A DNA stretch of 17,952 bases from JBKPDV01 sp046728075 (GCA_046728075.1 JBKPDV010000021.1:1-17952); one strand, 5' to 3'. Shown: positions 1-8,604, numbered from the stretch's first letter. Made by a program: numbers and translations. Notes: generated by a model not told the origin, from the sequence alone.

Positions 1-1
1 G

Positions 2-652
2 ACGGGCCCGGATCGATATCTCGTGCGCGGAACACTGGAGATCCGTGGAGTGAAGCGCCCGATCACGATCCCGATGACGCAGACCGTGCCTCGCGTGCCG
101 GACATCGGATGGGGCAACGTACGCGTCGGCGGATCGGGACGCGTCACGATCAAGCGAACCGACTTCGGAATTTCGGGCGGAGAGTTCTGGGGCCAGAAGG
201 CCCTTGCCGACGAGGTCGAGCTCGAGATCGACATCCTCTGCAACCGTTTCAACTTCGACAAATGGAGCTACGACTCAGACGAGAAGCCTTCGATCGGCGA
301 GGCTCTCGAGAAGACGGTCCTGGCCGAGGACGCTGCGGCGGCCGTCTCGCAGTTCCGCGAGCTGAAGGAAAAGCACTCCGGGGACTACAACTTCGGCGCG
401 GGCCAGCTGATTCTCGTGGCCAACCGGCTTCTGCAGCGCCGGCGCTTCCAGGACGCGCTGGAAATCTGGAAGCTCGCCGCCGAGGCAGCGCCCGCGGAGA
501 CGACAATCCAGGCGAGGCTCGGCGAGACGTACGCGGCTCTCGGCGACCGCTCCCGGGCTCTCGCTTTCTACCGCAAGGTTCTCCAGCTTGCGCCCGACAA
601 CCCCGAAGCGATCGAGATGCTTCGCCGGCTCGAGAAGAGCTCCGCCAGGTGA
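2..652 (+). CDS. YceI-domain protein with C-terminal TPR tail (5' partial)
   Basis: The reading frame is open from base 2, so the start lies left of the window; 216 residues are visible. The first ~80 match the second half of a YceI (polyisoprenoid-binding-like, lipocalin-fold) domain: the pattern Y-V-R-G-T-L-x-I-R-G-V near the edge, then the family signature RTDFGI, then the closing strand VELEIDIL. A linker with SIGEALEKT leads into two or three TPR-like helix pairs over the last ~100 residues (FQDALEIWKLAAEAAP; YAALGDRSRALAFYRKVLQLAPDN). YceI proteins are usually about 190 residues, secreted, and bind long isoprenoid chains; the TPR extension suggests an added protein-protein role, which is inference. 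Signal peptide and start cannot be judged. The next possible frame begins 12 bases after the stop. The domain call is firm; cellular function is unknown. Confidence 0.85.
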   Translation, partial: TGPDRYLVRGTLEIRGVKRPITIPMTQTVPRVPDIGWGNVRVGGSGRVTIKRTDFGISGGEFWGQKALADEVELEIDILCNRFNFDKWSYDSDEKPSIGEALEKTVLAEDAAAAVSQFRELKEKHSGDYNFGAGQLILVANRLLQRRRFQDALEIWKLAAEAAPAETTIQARLGETYAALGDRSRALAFYRKVLQLAPDNPEAIEMLRRLEKSSAR

Positions 653-663
653 GCGGAGAGACC

Positions 664-1092
664 ATGCCGCGCCCGCGACCAATCACCCCCGACCGAGGAT
701 CCGGGAATCGAATCGCTTCGACAGCGCTCTTTCTCCTGTTTCTCATTCCGCCAGTGGACTACTGGAGCGCTCCCGAGCAGGGATCCTGCGGCAGGCCCAA
801 GACCTCAGCGGAGGCCTCCAAGAGCTTCCAGGTCCGCGACGCGCAATCCCATGCAGGGCCGTGCCCTCATTACACGGTCTTCGTCGCAGCAGGTCGCCTG
901 CCAACCGGTGCCGCGAAAGGAAAACATCAGAGCCAGGCCCGAACGCCCTCATCCCGCCGGCGCACCTGCGCCGCCGCACGCGAGCTGACAGACGTCTTTT
1001 CTGCAGGACGAACCTCGAGGCGGATGCCTAACTCGGTCCCTCAATGCGTGCCAGGCGGCCTTGGAGAAAGCGCCGTTCGGCCTCGTTGGTGA
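664..1092 (+). CDS. doubtful 142-residue reading frame, possible small exported protein
   Basis: This is an ATG frame 12 bases after the YceI-TPR gene. GGAG at 655-658 is 5 nt before the start. It begins with basic residues and then a hydrophobic stretch (IASTALFLLFLIPP, about residues 18-31) that could be a signal or anchor. The middle (about codons 47-63) uses mostly G/C third bases, as real genes here do. Against it, the rest is rich in Arg, Pro and Ser with no recognisable domain, and the last ~65 bases run antisense to the sigma-factor remnant, so the C-terminus at least is unlikely to be conserved. I see no better gene on either strand in 653-1027. It may be an unannotatable spacer of about 375 bases. 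No function is proposed. Confidence 0.25.
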   Translation: MPRPRPITPDRGSGNRIASTALFLLFLIPPVDYWSAPEQGSCGRPKTSAEASKSFQVRDAQSHAGPCPHYTVFVAAGRLPTGAAKGKHQSQARTPSSRRRTCAAARELTDVFSAGRTSRRMPNSVPQCVPGGLGESAVRPRW

Positions 1093-1358
1093 CGAGGACG
1101 AGATCTCGGCGGTAGGCTTCTGCGGCTTCCGGCAGGCGAGACAGCCCGCAGCTGCGCTCGCGCGGCGGGGAGCAGGTGGTAGCCGGGCAGATCTCCGCGG
1201 TTCTGCAGAGCGTCGAGCAGGCGCAGTCCCTCCTTCGGGCCGTAGGCCTGGGCGACGGCGACCGCGCGGTTCAACTCGACCACCGGCGAAGAAGCCAGCC
1301 CGAGAAGGAGCGGGTCGAGCCCCGATATCTCTTTGCCGGAATGGATTTGGAACTGGAG
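1028..1358 (-). pseudogene. decayed ECF sigma factor (DUF6596/SigJ-like), C-terminal remnant
   Basis: Reading leftwards from about 1358, one frame gives a diverged stretch, then SSPVVELNRAVAVAQAYGP and GLRLLDAL, then GYHLLPAARAQLR. This is the well-conserved C-terminal region of the large ECF-type sigma factors that pair with YCII proteins. At about 1145 the frame breaks. The homology resumes one base over (LSRLPEAAEAYRRDLVLVTN, then EAERRFLQGRLARIEGPS) and stops at 1028-1030. Only ~110 of the usual ~400 residues remain: the sigma-2 and sigma-4 DNA-binding regions that should precede this part are gone, and there is no start codon. The remnant lies immediately downstream of the YCII gene, where the intact sigma gene is normally found. 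It therefore looks like a large internal deletion plus a frameshift. A sequencing or assembly error could explain the frameshift but not the missing N-terminal three-quarters. Confidence 0.75.
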
Positions 1359-1379
1359 ACCGCCTCCGTCGCACTGCCT

Positions 1380-1739
1380 CTAAGTCACCGGCGGCGTCGG
1401 CATGATCGGCCGAACCTCGATCGAGCCATTCCTCGCGTCCGGAATTCGCGCGGCAATCGCGATCGCTTCGTCCAGGTCTTTCGCCTCGATCAGGAAGTAC
1501 CCGCCGAGCTGTTCCTTCGTTTCAGCGAACGGGCCGTCGGTCGTCAGCGTCTTTCCATCTTTCACCCGCACCGTCGTGGCCGTTTCCACCGGCTGCAGAG
1601 CGTTGCCGCCAACGTAGTTGCCGCTCTTTCGGATTCCCCTGGAGAACTCCATGTATTCCTGGAAGATCTTTCCGGTTTCCGCCTCGGAAAGCCTTGCCCA
1701 TTCCGATTCCCGCTGGTAGATCAAGAGCAGATACTGCAT
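1380..1739 (-). CDS. YCII-related (DGPF-domain) protein
   Basis: 119 residues, the normal length for the family. It begins MQYLLLIY, carries the diagnostic TTDGPFAETKEQLGGYFLI in the second half, and ends in EVRPIMP. Such ferredoxin-fold proteins resemble the muconolactone isomerase-like YCII domain; their biochemical role is not established. They are typically encoded just upstream of an ECF sigma factor and are thought to belong to its regulatory module. Start choice: the ATG at 1739 has AGAGGAG a few bases upstream and matches the family's N-terminus, whereas a longer in-frame extension to 1943 has no family resemblance. The partner sigma gene downstream is a remnant, so this gene appears orphaned, yet its own frame and signature residues are intact. 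Confidence 0.9.
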   Translation of the reverse strand: MQYLLLIYQRESEWARLSEAETGKIFQEYMEFSRGIRKSGNYVGGNALQPVETATTVRVKDGKTLTTDGPFAETKEQLGGYFLIEAKDLDEAIAIAARIPDARNGSIEVRPIMPTPPVT

Positions 1740-1835
1740 GGTCTTCTTCTCCTCTTTACCCTCTCGTCGGACGACCGGCCCCGAATCGACAACCACCCGA
1801 TTCTTTTCGAAACACGGGCCCTTTCCCTTCGCCAA

Positions 1836-1865
1836 AACGAACCTTTCGAGCCTCTGAAGTTCGTT
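1836..1865. other. 7-bp inverted repeat upstream of the YCII gene
   Basis: AACGAAC at 1836-1842 is repeated as GTTCGTT at 1859-1865 with a 16-base spacer, about 100 bases before the YCII start. It could be an operator half-site pair or a leader hairpin. The rest of 1740-2013 shows no gene and no promoter that I would trust. A 7-bp match can arise by chance. Confidence 0.25.
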
Positions 1866-2013
1866 GCGGGGCGCAGACGAAAACTGTCGCCGGAACCTGT
1901 CACCCGACTTGCAAACTTCGTCACCGTCCTCTTCCAAGTCCATGAAAACAGCTGATTTCAGGGCATTTCCGCCCTTTCGGACATGGCTTCCCGATTGCTC
2001 TCTTTTGCACTAG

Positions 2014-2226
2014 ATGGAAATCCGAACGGACCTACCCGAAGGGGGCGCTGACGGTGAGCTGTCCGGGGGGGCGCTCGCGGCCGTCGAGCTTCTCGAAGTC
2101 GACAAGGAGTTCCTGGAGGCGCTGACCATGCGCCTGGACGAGATCTCGGGTCGGCCCAAGGGCCGTTTTGTCATCTCTTATCTGCCGGGCCAGCCCGGCG
2201 CGCGCACGCCGCCGACGATCCGCTGA
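2014..2226 (+). CDS. hypothetical 70-residue protein
   Basis: This frame runs from an ATG directly preceded by an in-frame TAG to a TGA at 2224-2226. About 80% of its codons end in G or C, while second bases are mixed, as in genuine genes of this genome. The protein is mixed and acidic in the first half (VELLEVDKEFLEALTMRLDE), then has a short strand-like FVISYLPGQPG. There is no signal peptide, membrane segment or motif that I recognise. No Shine-Dalgarno sequence precedes the start, so the true start may be the internal Met at codon 39 or the frame may not be translated. It lies between the divergent YCII gene and the convergent addA end. Function unknown. Confidence 0.4.
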   Translation: MEIRTDLPEGGADGELSGGALAAVELLEVDKEFLEALTMRLDEISGRPKGRFVISYLPGQPGARTPPTIR

Positions 2227-2283
2227 AGCGGAGGACTCCGTAGTCAAACGAAGGTGTAGGGAACCCTTCTCGTTCTTTACCAC

Positions 2284-2311
2284 GTCCTGAGTCCTTCCTT
2301 CCGCGTCCTTC
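2284..2311. repeat. weak 7-bp-period repeat at the end of addA
   Basis: The units GTCCTGA, GTCCTTC, CTTCCGC, GTCCTTC follow one another with a 7-base period just beyond the addA stop codon (2313-2315). GTCCTTCCT occurs at 2291-2299 and again 14 bases later. It is much more degenerate than the heptad arrays elsewhere in the window and could be coincidence. The rest of 2227-2312 shows nothing else. Confidence 0.3.
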
Positions 2312-2312
2312 C

Positions 2313-5300
2313 TCACAACCACACCTCTTCGCCTGTGTGGATGAAGTAGAGGCCGGCGATCGTCTTCTTTCCCGTCAGCTTCTCCCAATACTTACGATAG
2401 TGCTCGACCTGAGGCCGGTAGAAATCGACGAGGCTCTGGCGATTTTCCTTCGATACAATGTCTGACTTGTAATCGACCACGACCCATCTCTCCTCTTCCT
2501 CGAACACGAGATCGATCGCTCCCTGAAGGAGGGTGTCGCCGTTGCCGACCCCGGCCGCAATCTCCGCGCCCGGAACGCGGATCGCGAATGGGACCTCCAC
2601 GAGGCGCTTCTGGGCGGCGAGAGCGCGGCGCCAGAGAGGAGAAGCTCTCACTCCGGCGACAACGCGGACGGCCTCTTCGAGGTCCTCCGGCCTCCTCGCC
2701 TCGTCAGCGAGGAGATTGGCGGCCACCGTCTCGACGGGAAGCGTTGGATCGCTCATGACCGCTTCCAGAAGGCGATGCAGGACCCGGCCCCAAGCCATTC
2801 CCTTTCCGGTTCTCTCCCAGGCGGGTCTTTCGGAGTCCGCGTGGGAAAGCGCCGTGACGGAGAGCGTCGCGTAGCTCGGCTCCGCGGCCCGCGCGAGGCG
2901 GCCGGCCCGATCCCTTCGGCTAGTCGAGAGCTCCCGCTCGAAATCGGCCGCAGTGAGAGGCGCTCTGCCCGCCGCGACTGGCCGGGCCGACCCCTCAGGC
3001 AGCTCTTCCTTCACGAAAGGGGCGAAGGCGGCCCAGGTTCCGGAGGCCTTGCCTCCCGCCGTCTGGCGAATGCTCACGACGAGCAGGTCCCGCGCGCGCG
3101 TCGCCGCGACATAGAGGGACCGAATCCTTTCCGCCTCTTCGAAGCGCTTCTCGATCTCCTGCATCTCGCGCCAGCCGCGCGGTCGCGCGATCTCTTCGTC
3201 CCGGAATTCCTTGATTCGCTTGCAGACACGAAAGTGGCCGCGCGCCGGTGTCGCTTCCCGATCCACCACGTAGTTGCGGGGACCTCCCCATTTTCCCGTC
3301 GGATCGGCCAGGCAGACCACCGGAGCCTCGAGGCCTTTGGCGCCGTGGAGGGTCATCAGCCGAGCCACGTGCGGCTGCCCGGGCTCGAGACTCATCTGCT
3401 CGATCACGTCCTCGCGCCGGAGGCGATCGATCTCGGCGACGACCGCGGGAAAGTCCAGGCCGTCCGCGGAGAGCTTGCGGGCGGCTGCGACCGCCTTGAG
3501 CAGGTTCCCGGCCCGGCTCGTGCCGAGCTCTCCCGAGGCCGCGAGTGCCGGTGCGCCCAGGCGGCCGAGGAGGCGCGAGATCGCCGCCCCCGGAGGCAGG
3601 GTTTGCGTCAGGGAATCTCCCTCCTCGAAGAGCTGCCAGGCTCGCGCGATGCGCGGGTCGACTTGCGCGGGCAGAGAGGAACGAAAGTGAAACCGGCCGC
3701 CGCCGGCCACGAAACGATAGAGCGCCTCGTCGTCGATCCCGAAGAGCGCCCCGCGCAGCGCCGCGAGCAGCGGAACCGGGTCATCGGGATCGGCGAGGGC
3801 CTGCAGCACGGGCAAGAGCGCGCCGAGCTCCTCGGACGCTCCGAAGGCGGCGCCGCCGACGATCTCGCAGGGGACGCCGCTGCGCTCGAGAGCCCGGGCG
3901 TACGCGGTCATGAATTTCCGCCGCCGGAAGAGAATCAGGAAATCGCCCGGATCGCGCCGCCCCTCGCCGATTTCGCCCGCGACGAACGCGGCGAGGCGCG
4001 CCGCGTCCAGTTCGGCCAGGGGGCCGTCCGCGCTGCCGCCCACGGCCGTCTCGAGCCGGTAGACACACGGCTCGGGAGGGCCGGGTTTTCGATTCGGGGA
4101 AAGCGGCACATAGGCCGGCTGCTCGGGCGAGGGCGCCGGCGGAAAAAAGCCGCTCCGGCCGAAGACGCCGTTGACCCACTCGCACAGAGGCGCGGAGGAG
4201 CGAAAGTTGGTGGAGAGCACGAGCTTGCGTCCGCAGGCTTCCAGACGCTTCCGAACCTGGTCGTAGATCTCGATATCGGCGCGCCGGAACCGATAGATCG
4301 ATTGCTTCGGATCTCCGACCACGAAGAGCGATCCCGGCACGGGAACGACCTTCGTCCAGTCGCGCTCCTCTTCGTCGCTCGCCGTGAGATAGAAAAGGAT
4401 CTCGGCCTGGATCGGATCCGTATCCTGAAACTCGTCGACTAAGATCGGCGTGAAACGCTCGCGCAGCTCACGGCGGACCTGGGAGAAGTCTCGCAGGAGG
4501 TTGCGCGCGTAGACCAAAAGGTCCTGGAAATTCAGTCGGCCGTTGCGACGCCGCCAAGAGGCGTATCCATCGCGCGCCTCGACGAGCACCGCCATCACGT
4601 CGGGGTGTACGAACTCTCCCCAGGCCTCCAGTGCGGGGCGAACCGTTTCCCGTACCAGGCGCCCGTAGTCTTCTCGCAGCGCCCTGGGAGCTCCCTTGCC
4701 CAGGCTCTCGGACTTCAAGACACGCAGGATGCGCACGAAGTCCGCGTCGCGGGCAGGATCGAGAAGCCGTCGCAAACGATCGGCTCGCCGGATCGCCTCT
4801 TCGAGTTCATCGGCGGGAACCTTTCGAGACAGCTGCGGGAGAACACGGTCCAGGAACTCGAACACCCGAGCCCGCGCTGGCGCGAAGTCGGGCGGCCGGG
4901 GTTGCCGATGCGACACCGGCTCCAGATCGGAGTTCTCGCAGAGATCCTCGTAGCCCTTGCTCAGGTCCGCGAGCGGGATGCCGAGCTCGATCAGCCGGGC
5001 CAGACGCGGGTCTCCCGAGACGAAGAGGCGCTCGGTGAAATGCCCCCAGGCTTCCTCCCGGGCGACTCCGTTCTGCGCCTCATCCATCTCCGCGAACCCG
5101 GGCTCGATTCCGGCCTCGACGGGCCTTTCGCGCAGCAGACGCGCGCAGAACGCGTGGATCGTCCCGACGAAGCAGGAGTCGACATGCGAGAGAGCCTCGG
5201 TCAGGCGCGCCCGGGGTCCCGACTCGCGCTCCCTTGCGACCGCCCTCTCCAGAGCGTTCTGAAAGCGTTGACGCAGGGCCGCGGCCGCCCGAATCGTGAA

Positions 5301-5507
5301 CGTGACCGCCGAGATCCGGTCGACCGTCGCTCTGCCGGTCGCGACCAGGGCGACCATGCGATCCACGAGGCTGCGCGTCTTTCCCGTTCCGGCCGCTGCT
5401 TCGACGAGGACGGTGGAATCCAGGTCCGCGGCGATCGCCTTGCGCGCGTCGTCGTCGCTCGGGGCAACCCCGAGCGCGGCGGATCGTTCAGTCCGGCTCT
5501 TGGACAT
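2313..5507 (-). CDS. addA: AddA/RecB-like helicase-nuclease subunit (UvrD superfamily)
   Basis: 1064 residues. The superfamily 1 helicase motifs appear in order: Walker A AAAGTGKT (37-44), motif Ia FTIRAAAALRQRF, Walker B DEFQDTD (358-364), motif III VVGDPKQSIYRFRRAD, motif V LHGAKGLEAPVV and motif VI YVAATRARDLL. The C-terminal RecB-type nuclease has GAIDLVF with Asp999 and VVDYKSD with Asp1012 and Lys1014. In the AddAB family this subunit is the 3'-5' translocating motor that unwinds broken DNA ends and cuts one strand, preparing a 3' tail for RecA. The ATG at 5507 was chosen because it overlaps the end of addB by 20 bases, consistent with translational coupling. The frame stays open upstream to 5825, but that stretch lies inside addB and has no family resemblance. 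Length is slightly below the ~1200 residues of Bacillus AddA. Helicase-nuclease identity is certain; Chi specificity is unknown. Confidence 0.93.
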   Translation of the reverse strand: MSKSRTERSAALGVAPSDDDARKAIAADLDSTVLVEAAAGTGKTRSLVDRMVALVATGRATVDRISAVTFTIRAAAALRQRFQNALERAVARERESGPRARLTEALSHVDSCFVGTIHAFCARLLRERPVEAGIEPGFAEMDEAQNGVAREEAWGHFTERLFVSGDPRLARLIELGIPLADLSKGYEDLCENSDLEPVSHRQPRPPDFAPARARVFEFLDRVLPQLSRKVPADELEEAIRRADRLRRLLDPARDADFVRILRVLKSESLGKGAPRALREDYGRLVRETVRPALEAWGEFVHPDVMAVLVEARDGYASWRRRNGRLNFQDLLVYARNLLRDFSQVRRELRERFTPILVDEFQDTDPIQAEILFYLTASDEEERDWTKVVPVPGSLFVVGDPKQSIYRFRRADIEIYDQVRKRLEACGRKLVLSTNFRSSAPLCEWVNGVFGRSGFFPPAPSPEQPAYVPLSPNRKPGPPEPCVYRLETAVGGSADGPLAELDAARLAAFVAGEIGEGRRDPGDFLILFRRRKFMTAYARALERSGVPCEIVGGAAFGASEELGALLPVLQALADPDDPVPLLAALRGALFGIDDEALYRFVAGGGRFHFRSSLPAQVDPRIARAWQLFEEGDSLTQTLPPGAAISRLLGRLGAPALAASGELGTSRAGNLLKAVAAARKLSADGLDFPAVVAEIDRLRREDVIEQMSLEPGQPHVARLMTLHGAKGLEAPVVCLADPTGKWGGPRNYVVDREATPARGHFRVCKRIKEFRDEEIARPRGWREMQEIEKRFEEAERIRSLYVAATRARDLLVVSIRQTAGGKASGTWAAFAPFVKEELPEGSARPVAAGRAPLTAADFERELSTSRRDRAGRLARAAEPSYATLSVTALSHADSERPAWERTGKGMAWGRVLHRLLEAVMSDPTLPVETVAANLLADEARRPEDLEEAVRVVAGVRASPLWRRALAAQKRLVEVPFAIRVPGAEIAAGVGNGDTLLQGAIDLVFEEEERWVVVDYKSDIVSKENRQSLVDFYRPQVEHYRKYWEKLTGKKTIAGLYFIHTGEEVWL

Positions 5508-8500
5508 GGATGTTTCGAAACGCGGCGAGAACGGGGTTCGCGCTCTTTTCGAGCTTGGCCTTTGCGCGGTCGGCCGACAGGCCGGCTCCGCCGCAGATCT
5601 CTGCAAAGTCGCAATTCTTGCAATCCTCCTCCGAGAGCGCATGCGGGAAGAGGCCCGACGCCAGCAGGTCGAAGAGGGAGCCCAGCACCTGGCGCGTCTC
5701 GCGCCGGTCGAGGCGTGTGAGGAAACGTTGCCCCTCCCCCTTCCGACCGGGATAGACATAGCCGGAGCGCGACACGCTGCCCGGCCGGCCCGCCCGCGCG
5801 AGCAGCTCCTCGAAGGCGAACGCATAGAGCGCCGGCTGAATGTGGCGGCCGCCCTTCAGTCCCATTCCCTCGCGCACGCCCCAGGCGCTGCCGGTCTTGT
5901 AATCCCAGACATGAAAGCTCCCGTCGGCGGCCTCGTCGACGCGATCGATGGAGCCGCGCAAGAGAAATCGCGCCTCCGGATCGGCTTCGATTTCGACTGG
6001 ATCGGGGCTCGCGACGGATCCTTCGGGAAAACGCGGCCGCGGCAGGCCGAACGGAATCTCGTAGAAGCGCGGGGACACGTCGCGGCAGCTCTCCTCTTCC
6101 AGAGCGAGCAGCGTGCGGCAGGCGAAGAGGATGTTCTCTCGCTGCGCCGAGAAAGCGAGCTCGCTGCGGGGCGCGATCTTCTCGCGCCAGGCCGTGATCC
6201 TTCCCTCGGCTACCTCCGCCATGAGCGCTCCGTGCCGGGCCGCGTCCGGCTTCTCTCCCGCCTCATCGATGCGCTCGAAGAACACGCGGAAGACCTCGTG
6301 GAGGAGGCTGCCTTCGCCCAGGGGATCGAGCCAGCGCGTCGGATCACTCCTCGTTTCTTCGGGCGGCTCGACGCGCAGGACCCGTTTGACGAAGTAGGCG
6401 AAGGGGCATCGGGCAAGCTCCTGGATTCGGGATGCGGAAATCGGCGCCCGTCCTCGCCGCGGATCGAGCTCCGGCGTTCCGGCCGAGACCCAACCGTCCC
6501 AGATCGTGAACTCGGCGCTCTCGCGCGCGACGGCGGCCTCGTGCCCGTCCGCCAGCCAGGGATACACGGCGCGAACGAGGTCTTCTCCCTCTTTGGCGAC
6601 GGGGCCTTCGTCCCGGCGCAGCTTCGCCAACCACCACTCCGTGTCGTCTAAGGCGTCGTCGGATTTCGGAACGAACCCATGGGCGTTGGGAAGAGCCGCG
6701 GCCAGGCTCCCGTAGTCGGCTTCGGGAGCGCCGGCGGTCTCGCGATAGATCTCAAGGAGAAACGGGGAAGGGGAGGGTTCTCCGGCCTGGGTGAGGCTGC
6801 GAAGGTCGAAGCTCGAGTAGCTTGCGGTCAGCCGGCCGCGGAGCCTGGCGACGCAGGCGCGCAGCGCTCGGACAACGTCGCGCGGGCGATCGCGTCCCAA
6901 GGCGAGCGGCGCTTCCGGTCTTTCCTGGTTGATGCGGCGCCTCTCGTCGTCGGAAAGAACGGGATCCTCGAGGTCGCGGCCAGGCATCCGTGCCTCGTCG
7001 AGGCCGAGCAGGAACGTGTGTCTCCGGCCCGAGAACCCGCCCGCGGCGAAAAAGGAAACGTGAACGCGGCCCGGCCGGCACCGGTCCGCATCGATCGAAA
7101 GACGGGAGACCGCGTCCCGCAGCCGGTCGACGGCGGCCGCTGGCTCCGTCGGGAGGGACGCGAGATCCTCGAACTCCTTCAAGAGCGCGTCGATCGCGGA
7201 GCGCGCCGTCGCGTCGACGGAATCCGCGACTCGCGCGAATTCCGCGACAAACCGCCGGGTCGCCGCCGCAAGCTCCGGCAAGGGACTGCTGTTGGAATCC
7301 GGGTCGGGTCCGAAGGAGAGGACGCGGGCAAGGAACTCGCGGGCCCGGCGCGCGGCTTCCAGGCGGCGCGCCCGCGACCGGGCTCGCGCTTCCCGCTCTT
7401 CCTCCGAACGGTCGGCGTCGGCCCGCGTCCAGGGTTCCTCCTGTTCGAGTTGCGCGACGAGGTGATCGAGCCGAATCCGGTGCCGTTCCCGACCCCAGCC
7501 GATCCCCGCTTCCCTCACGGCGCGCGCCGCCGCGCGGGCTCCCGCCTCGGAGGAGCCTCCCATGCGGGCAAACGTGAGCGTGCCGGCGGCGAGCGCGCTG
7601 CGCAAAACCTCGGCCTCGAAGCCCCGCCCGACCCAGTCGAGGAAGGCCAGGGCTGCGCGGCCCGGGTGCGTATAGGTCGCGGCGATCCCTCCGGCGAACG
7701 TGCACGGAATGTCGAGCTCTCGCGCCAGCTCGTAGATGAGCGAGGGGTAGACCGCGGAGTCCGTGTGGAGCAGCTCCACGTCGTCGAAGGGAACGCCGGC
7801 CGCGAGAATTCGTCGCAGAACCTCGCGAATCTCGTTCTCCTCGCCGATGGCTCGGAAGATCGCTGTCGAAGGCGCGATTCGAGCCCAATCCTCGGGAGAG
7901 TCGGCGCGAAGCGGGACTTGACGCTTTCCCGCGAGCCGATCGACGAGCGCTCGTTCCAACCCGGAGAACTCGTCGGGCGACACGAGCAGATAGAGCGGAC
8001 CCGGATCGCGCTCGGGAAGTCGATCGACCGAAACGATCGCGCGGCGAAGCACTTCGATTCCATCGACCGACTTTCCCTCACGCAGAGCCCTCGTGTAGCG
8101 CCGAAGGATTGCGGTGAGCTCGTCATGCTTGCGCCGGTCCGCAAAAGCCCGGCCGGGCAGGGTATCGGCCGAGAGCCCCGCGGCGCGCAGCTCCTCGAGC
8201 GTTTCCTGCAGCGCTCGATGAAGCCCCGGACGATCCGCGATGGAGCCGAAGTAGCCGCCCGGGCCGGCGCTCTCGGCGCAAGCCTGCTCGACTAGCGCCA
8301 GCGTCTGAGCGCGCGAAAGAATCTTCCATCCGCCGCTTGCCAGCTGCGGCCCGACGGCTGCGGCGGCGAGTGTGCGGACCGTCTCCACGCGAAGATTCGT
8401 CCAGTCGTGGCCCTCGCGCGCCAGCCGCTCGACGAGCGTGTGTCCGATGGACAGTGACGGAGAAACGAGGACCTTCTCCTCGAGAGGTTTCTCCCGGCAG

Positions 8501-8604
8501 ACCCGCGCCAGCTCCTCGATGACGCGGGCGGTCGCCGGGGGCGAAGCGGGTTCGCGGGGAGGTTCCGCGGGAGCGTCGAACGGAAGAAGGGGTTGGAAAG
8601 GCAC
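5488..8604 (-). CDS. addB: AddB-like helicase-nuclease subunit with Fe-S cluster nuclease domain
   Basis: 1038 residues. The C-terminal PD-(D/E)XK domain shows GSIDRVD (Asp887), WDYKTG (Asp901, Lys903) and QPALYAF (Gln923). It is bracketed by the four cysteines of the AddB 4Fe-4S site: Cys733 in ARCPFAYF, then Cys995, Cys998 and Cys1004 in CKNCDFAEIC. The N-terminus has a helicase fold, but the Walker A position reads VLVSPSLSIGHTL (46-58) without GKT. As in known AddB subunits, it probably does not hydrolyse ATP and instead scans for Chi and cuts the second strand. It lies just upstream of addA, with a 20-base overlap. The GTG at 8604 is the only reasonable start: an in-frame TAG lies at 8612-8614 and no ATG fits. 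No Shine-Dalgarno sequence precedes it, and a heptad repeat array ends just upstream. Confidence 0.9.
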   Translation of the reverse strand: MPFQPLLPFDAPAEPPREPASPPATARVIEELARVCREKPLEEKVLVSPSLSIGHTLVERLAREGHDWTNLRVETVRTLAAAAVGPQLASGGWKILSRAQTLALVEQACAESAGPGGYFGSIADRPGLHRALQETLEELRAAGLSADTLPGRAFADRRKHDELTAILRRYTRALREGKSVDGIEVLRRAIVSVDRLPERDPGPLYLLVSPDEFSGLERALVDRLAGKRQVPLRADSPEDWARIAPSTAIFRAIGEENEIREVLRRILAAGVPFDDVELLHTDSAVYPSLIYELARELDIPCTFAGGIAATYTHPGRAALAFLDWVGRGFEAEVLRSALAAGTLTFARMGGSSEAGARAAARAVREAGIGWGRERHRIRLDHLVAQLEQEEPWTRADADRSEEEREARARSRARRLEAARRAREFLARVLSFGPDPDSNSSPLPELAAATRRFVAEFARVADSVDATARSAIDALLKEFEDLASLPTEPAAAVDRLRDAVSRLSIDADRCRPGRVHVSFFAAGGFSGRRHTFLLGLDEARMPGRDLEDPVLSDDERRRINQERPEAPLALGRDRPRDVVRALRACVARLRGRLTASYSSFDLRSLTQAGEPSPSPFLLEIYRETAGAPEADYGSLAAALPNAHGFVPKSDDALDDTEWWLAKLRRDEGPVAKEGEDLVRAVYPWLADGHEAAVARESAEFTIWDGWVSAGTPELDPRRGRAPISASRIQELARCPFAYFVKRVLRVEPPEETRSDPTRWLDPLGEGSLLHEVFRVFFERIDEAGEKPDAARHGALMAEVAEGRITAWREKIAPRSELAFSAQRENILFACRTLLALEEESCRDVSPRFYEIPFGLPRPRFPEGSVASPDPVEIEADPEARFLLRGSIDRVDEAADGSFHVWDYKTGSAWGVREGMGLKGGRHIQPALYAFAFEELLARAGRPGSVSRSGYVYPGRKGEGQRFLTRLDRRETRQVLGSLFDLLASGLFPHALSEEDCKNCDFAEICGGAGLSADRAKAKLEKSANPVLAAFRNIHVQEPD

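Noticed and set aside
653..1027. tRNA or structured RNA in the spacer
   Set aside because: No cloverleaf arms, T-loop sequence or CCA end could be found on either strand.
1740..1943. 68-residue N-terminal extension of the YCII protein
   Set aside because: The family starts at MQYLLLIY, and the ATG at 1739 has a strong ribosome site.
5508..5825. Upstream extension of addA to an ATG at 5825
   Set aside because: The added 106 residues lie inside addB in another frame and have no resemblance to AddA; the start at 5507 gives a normal N-terminus and a typical short overlap.
2775..8295. Three long + strand reading frames (2775-4442, 5296-6651, 6679-8295) opposite addA and addB
   Set aside because: They are antisense to genes with complete catalytic motifs. 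Their translations are Arg/Gly/Pro/Ala-rich with no domain, a usual side effect of high GC third bases.
2313..8604. addAB as a new defence system
   Set aside because: Motif order, Fe-S cysteines and gene order match the standard AddAB repair helicase-nuclease; no other defence gene lies beside it.
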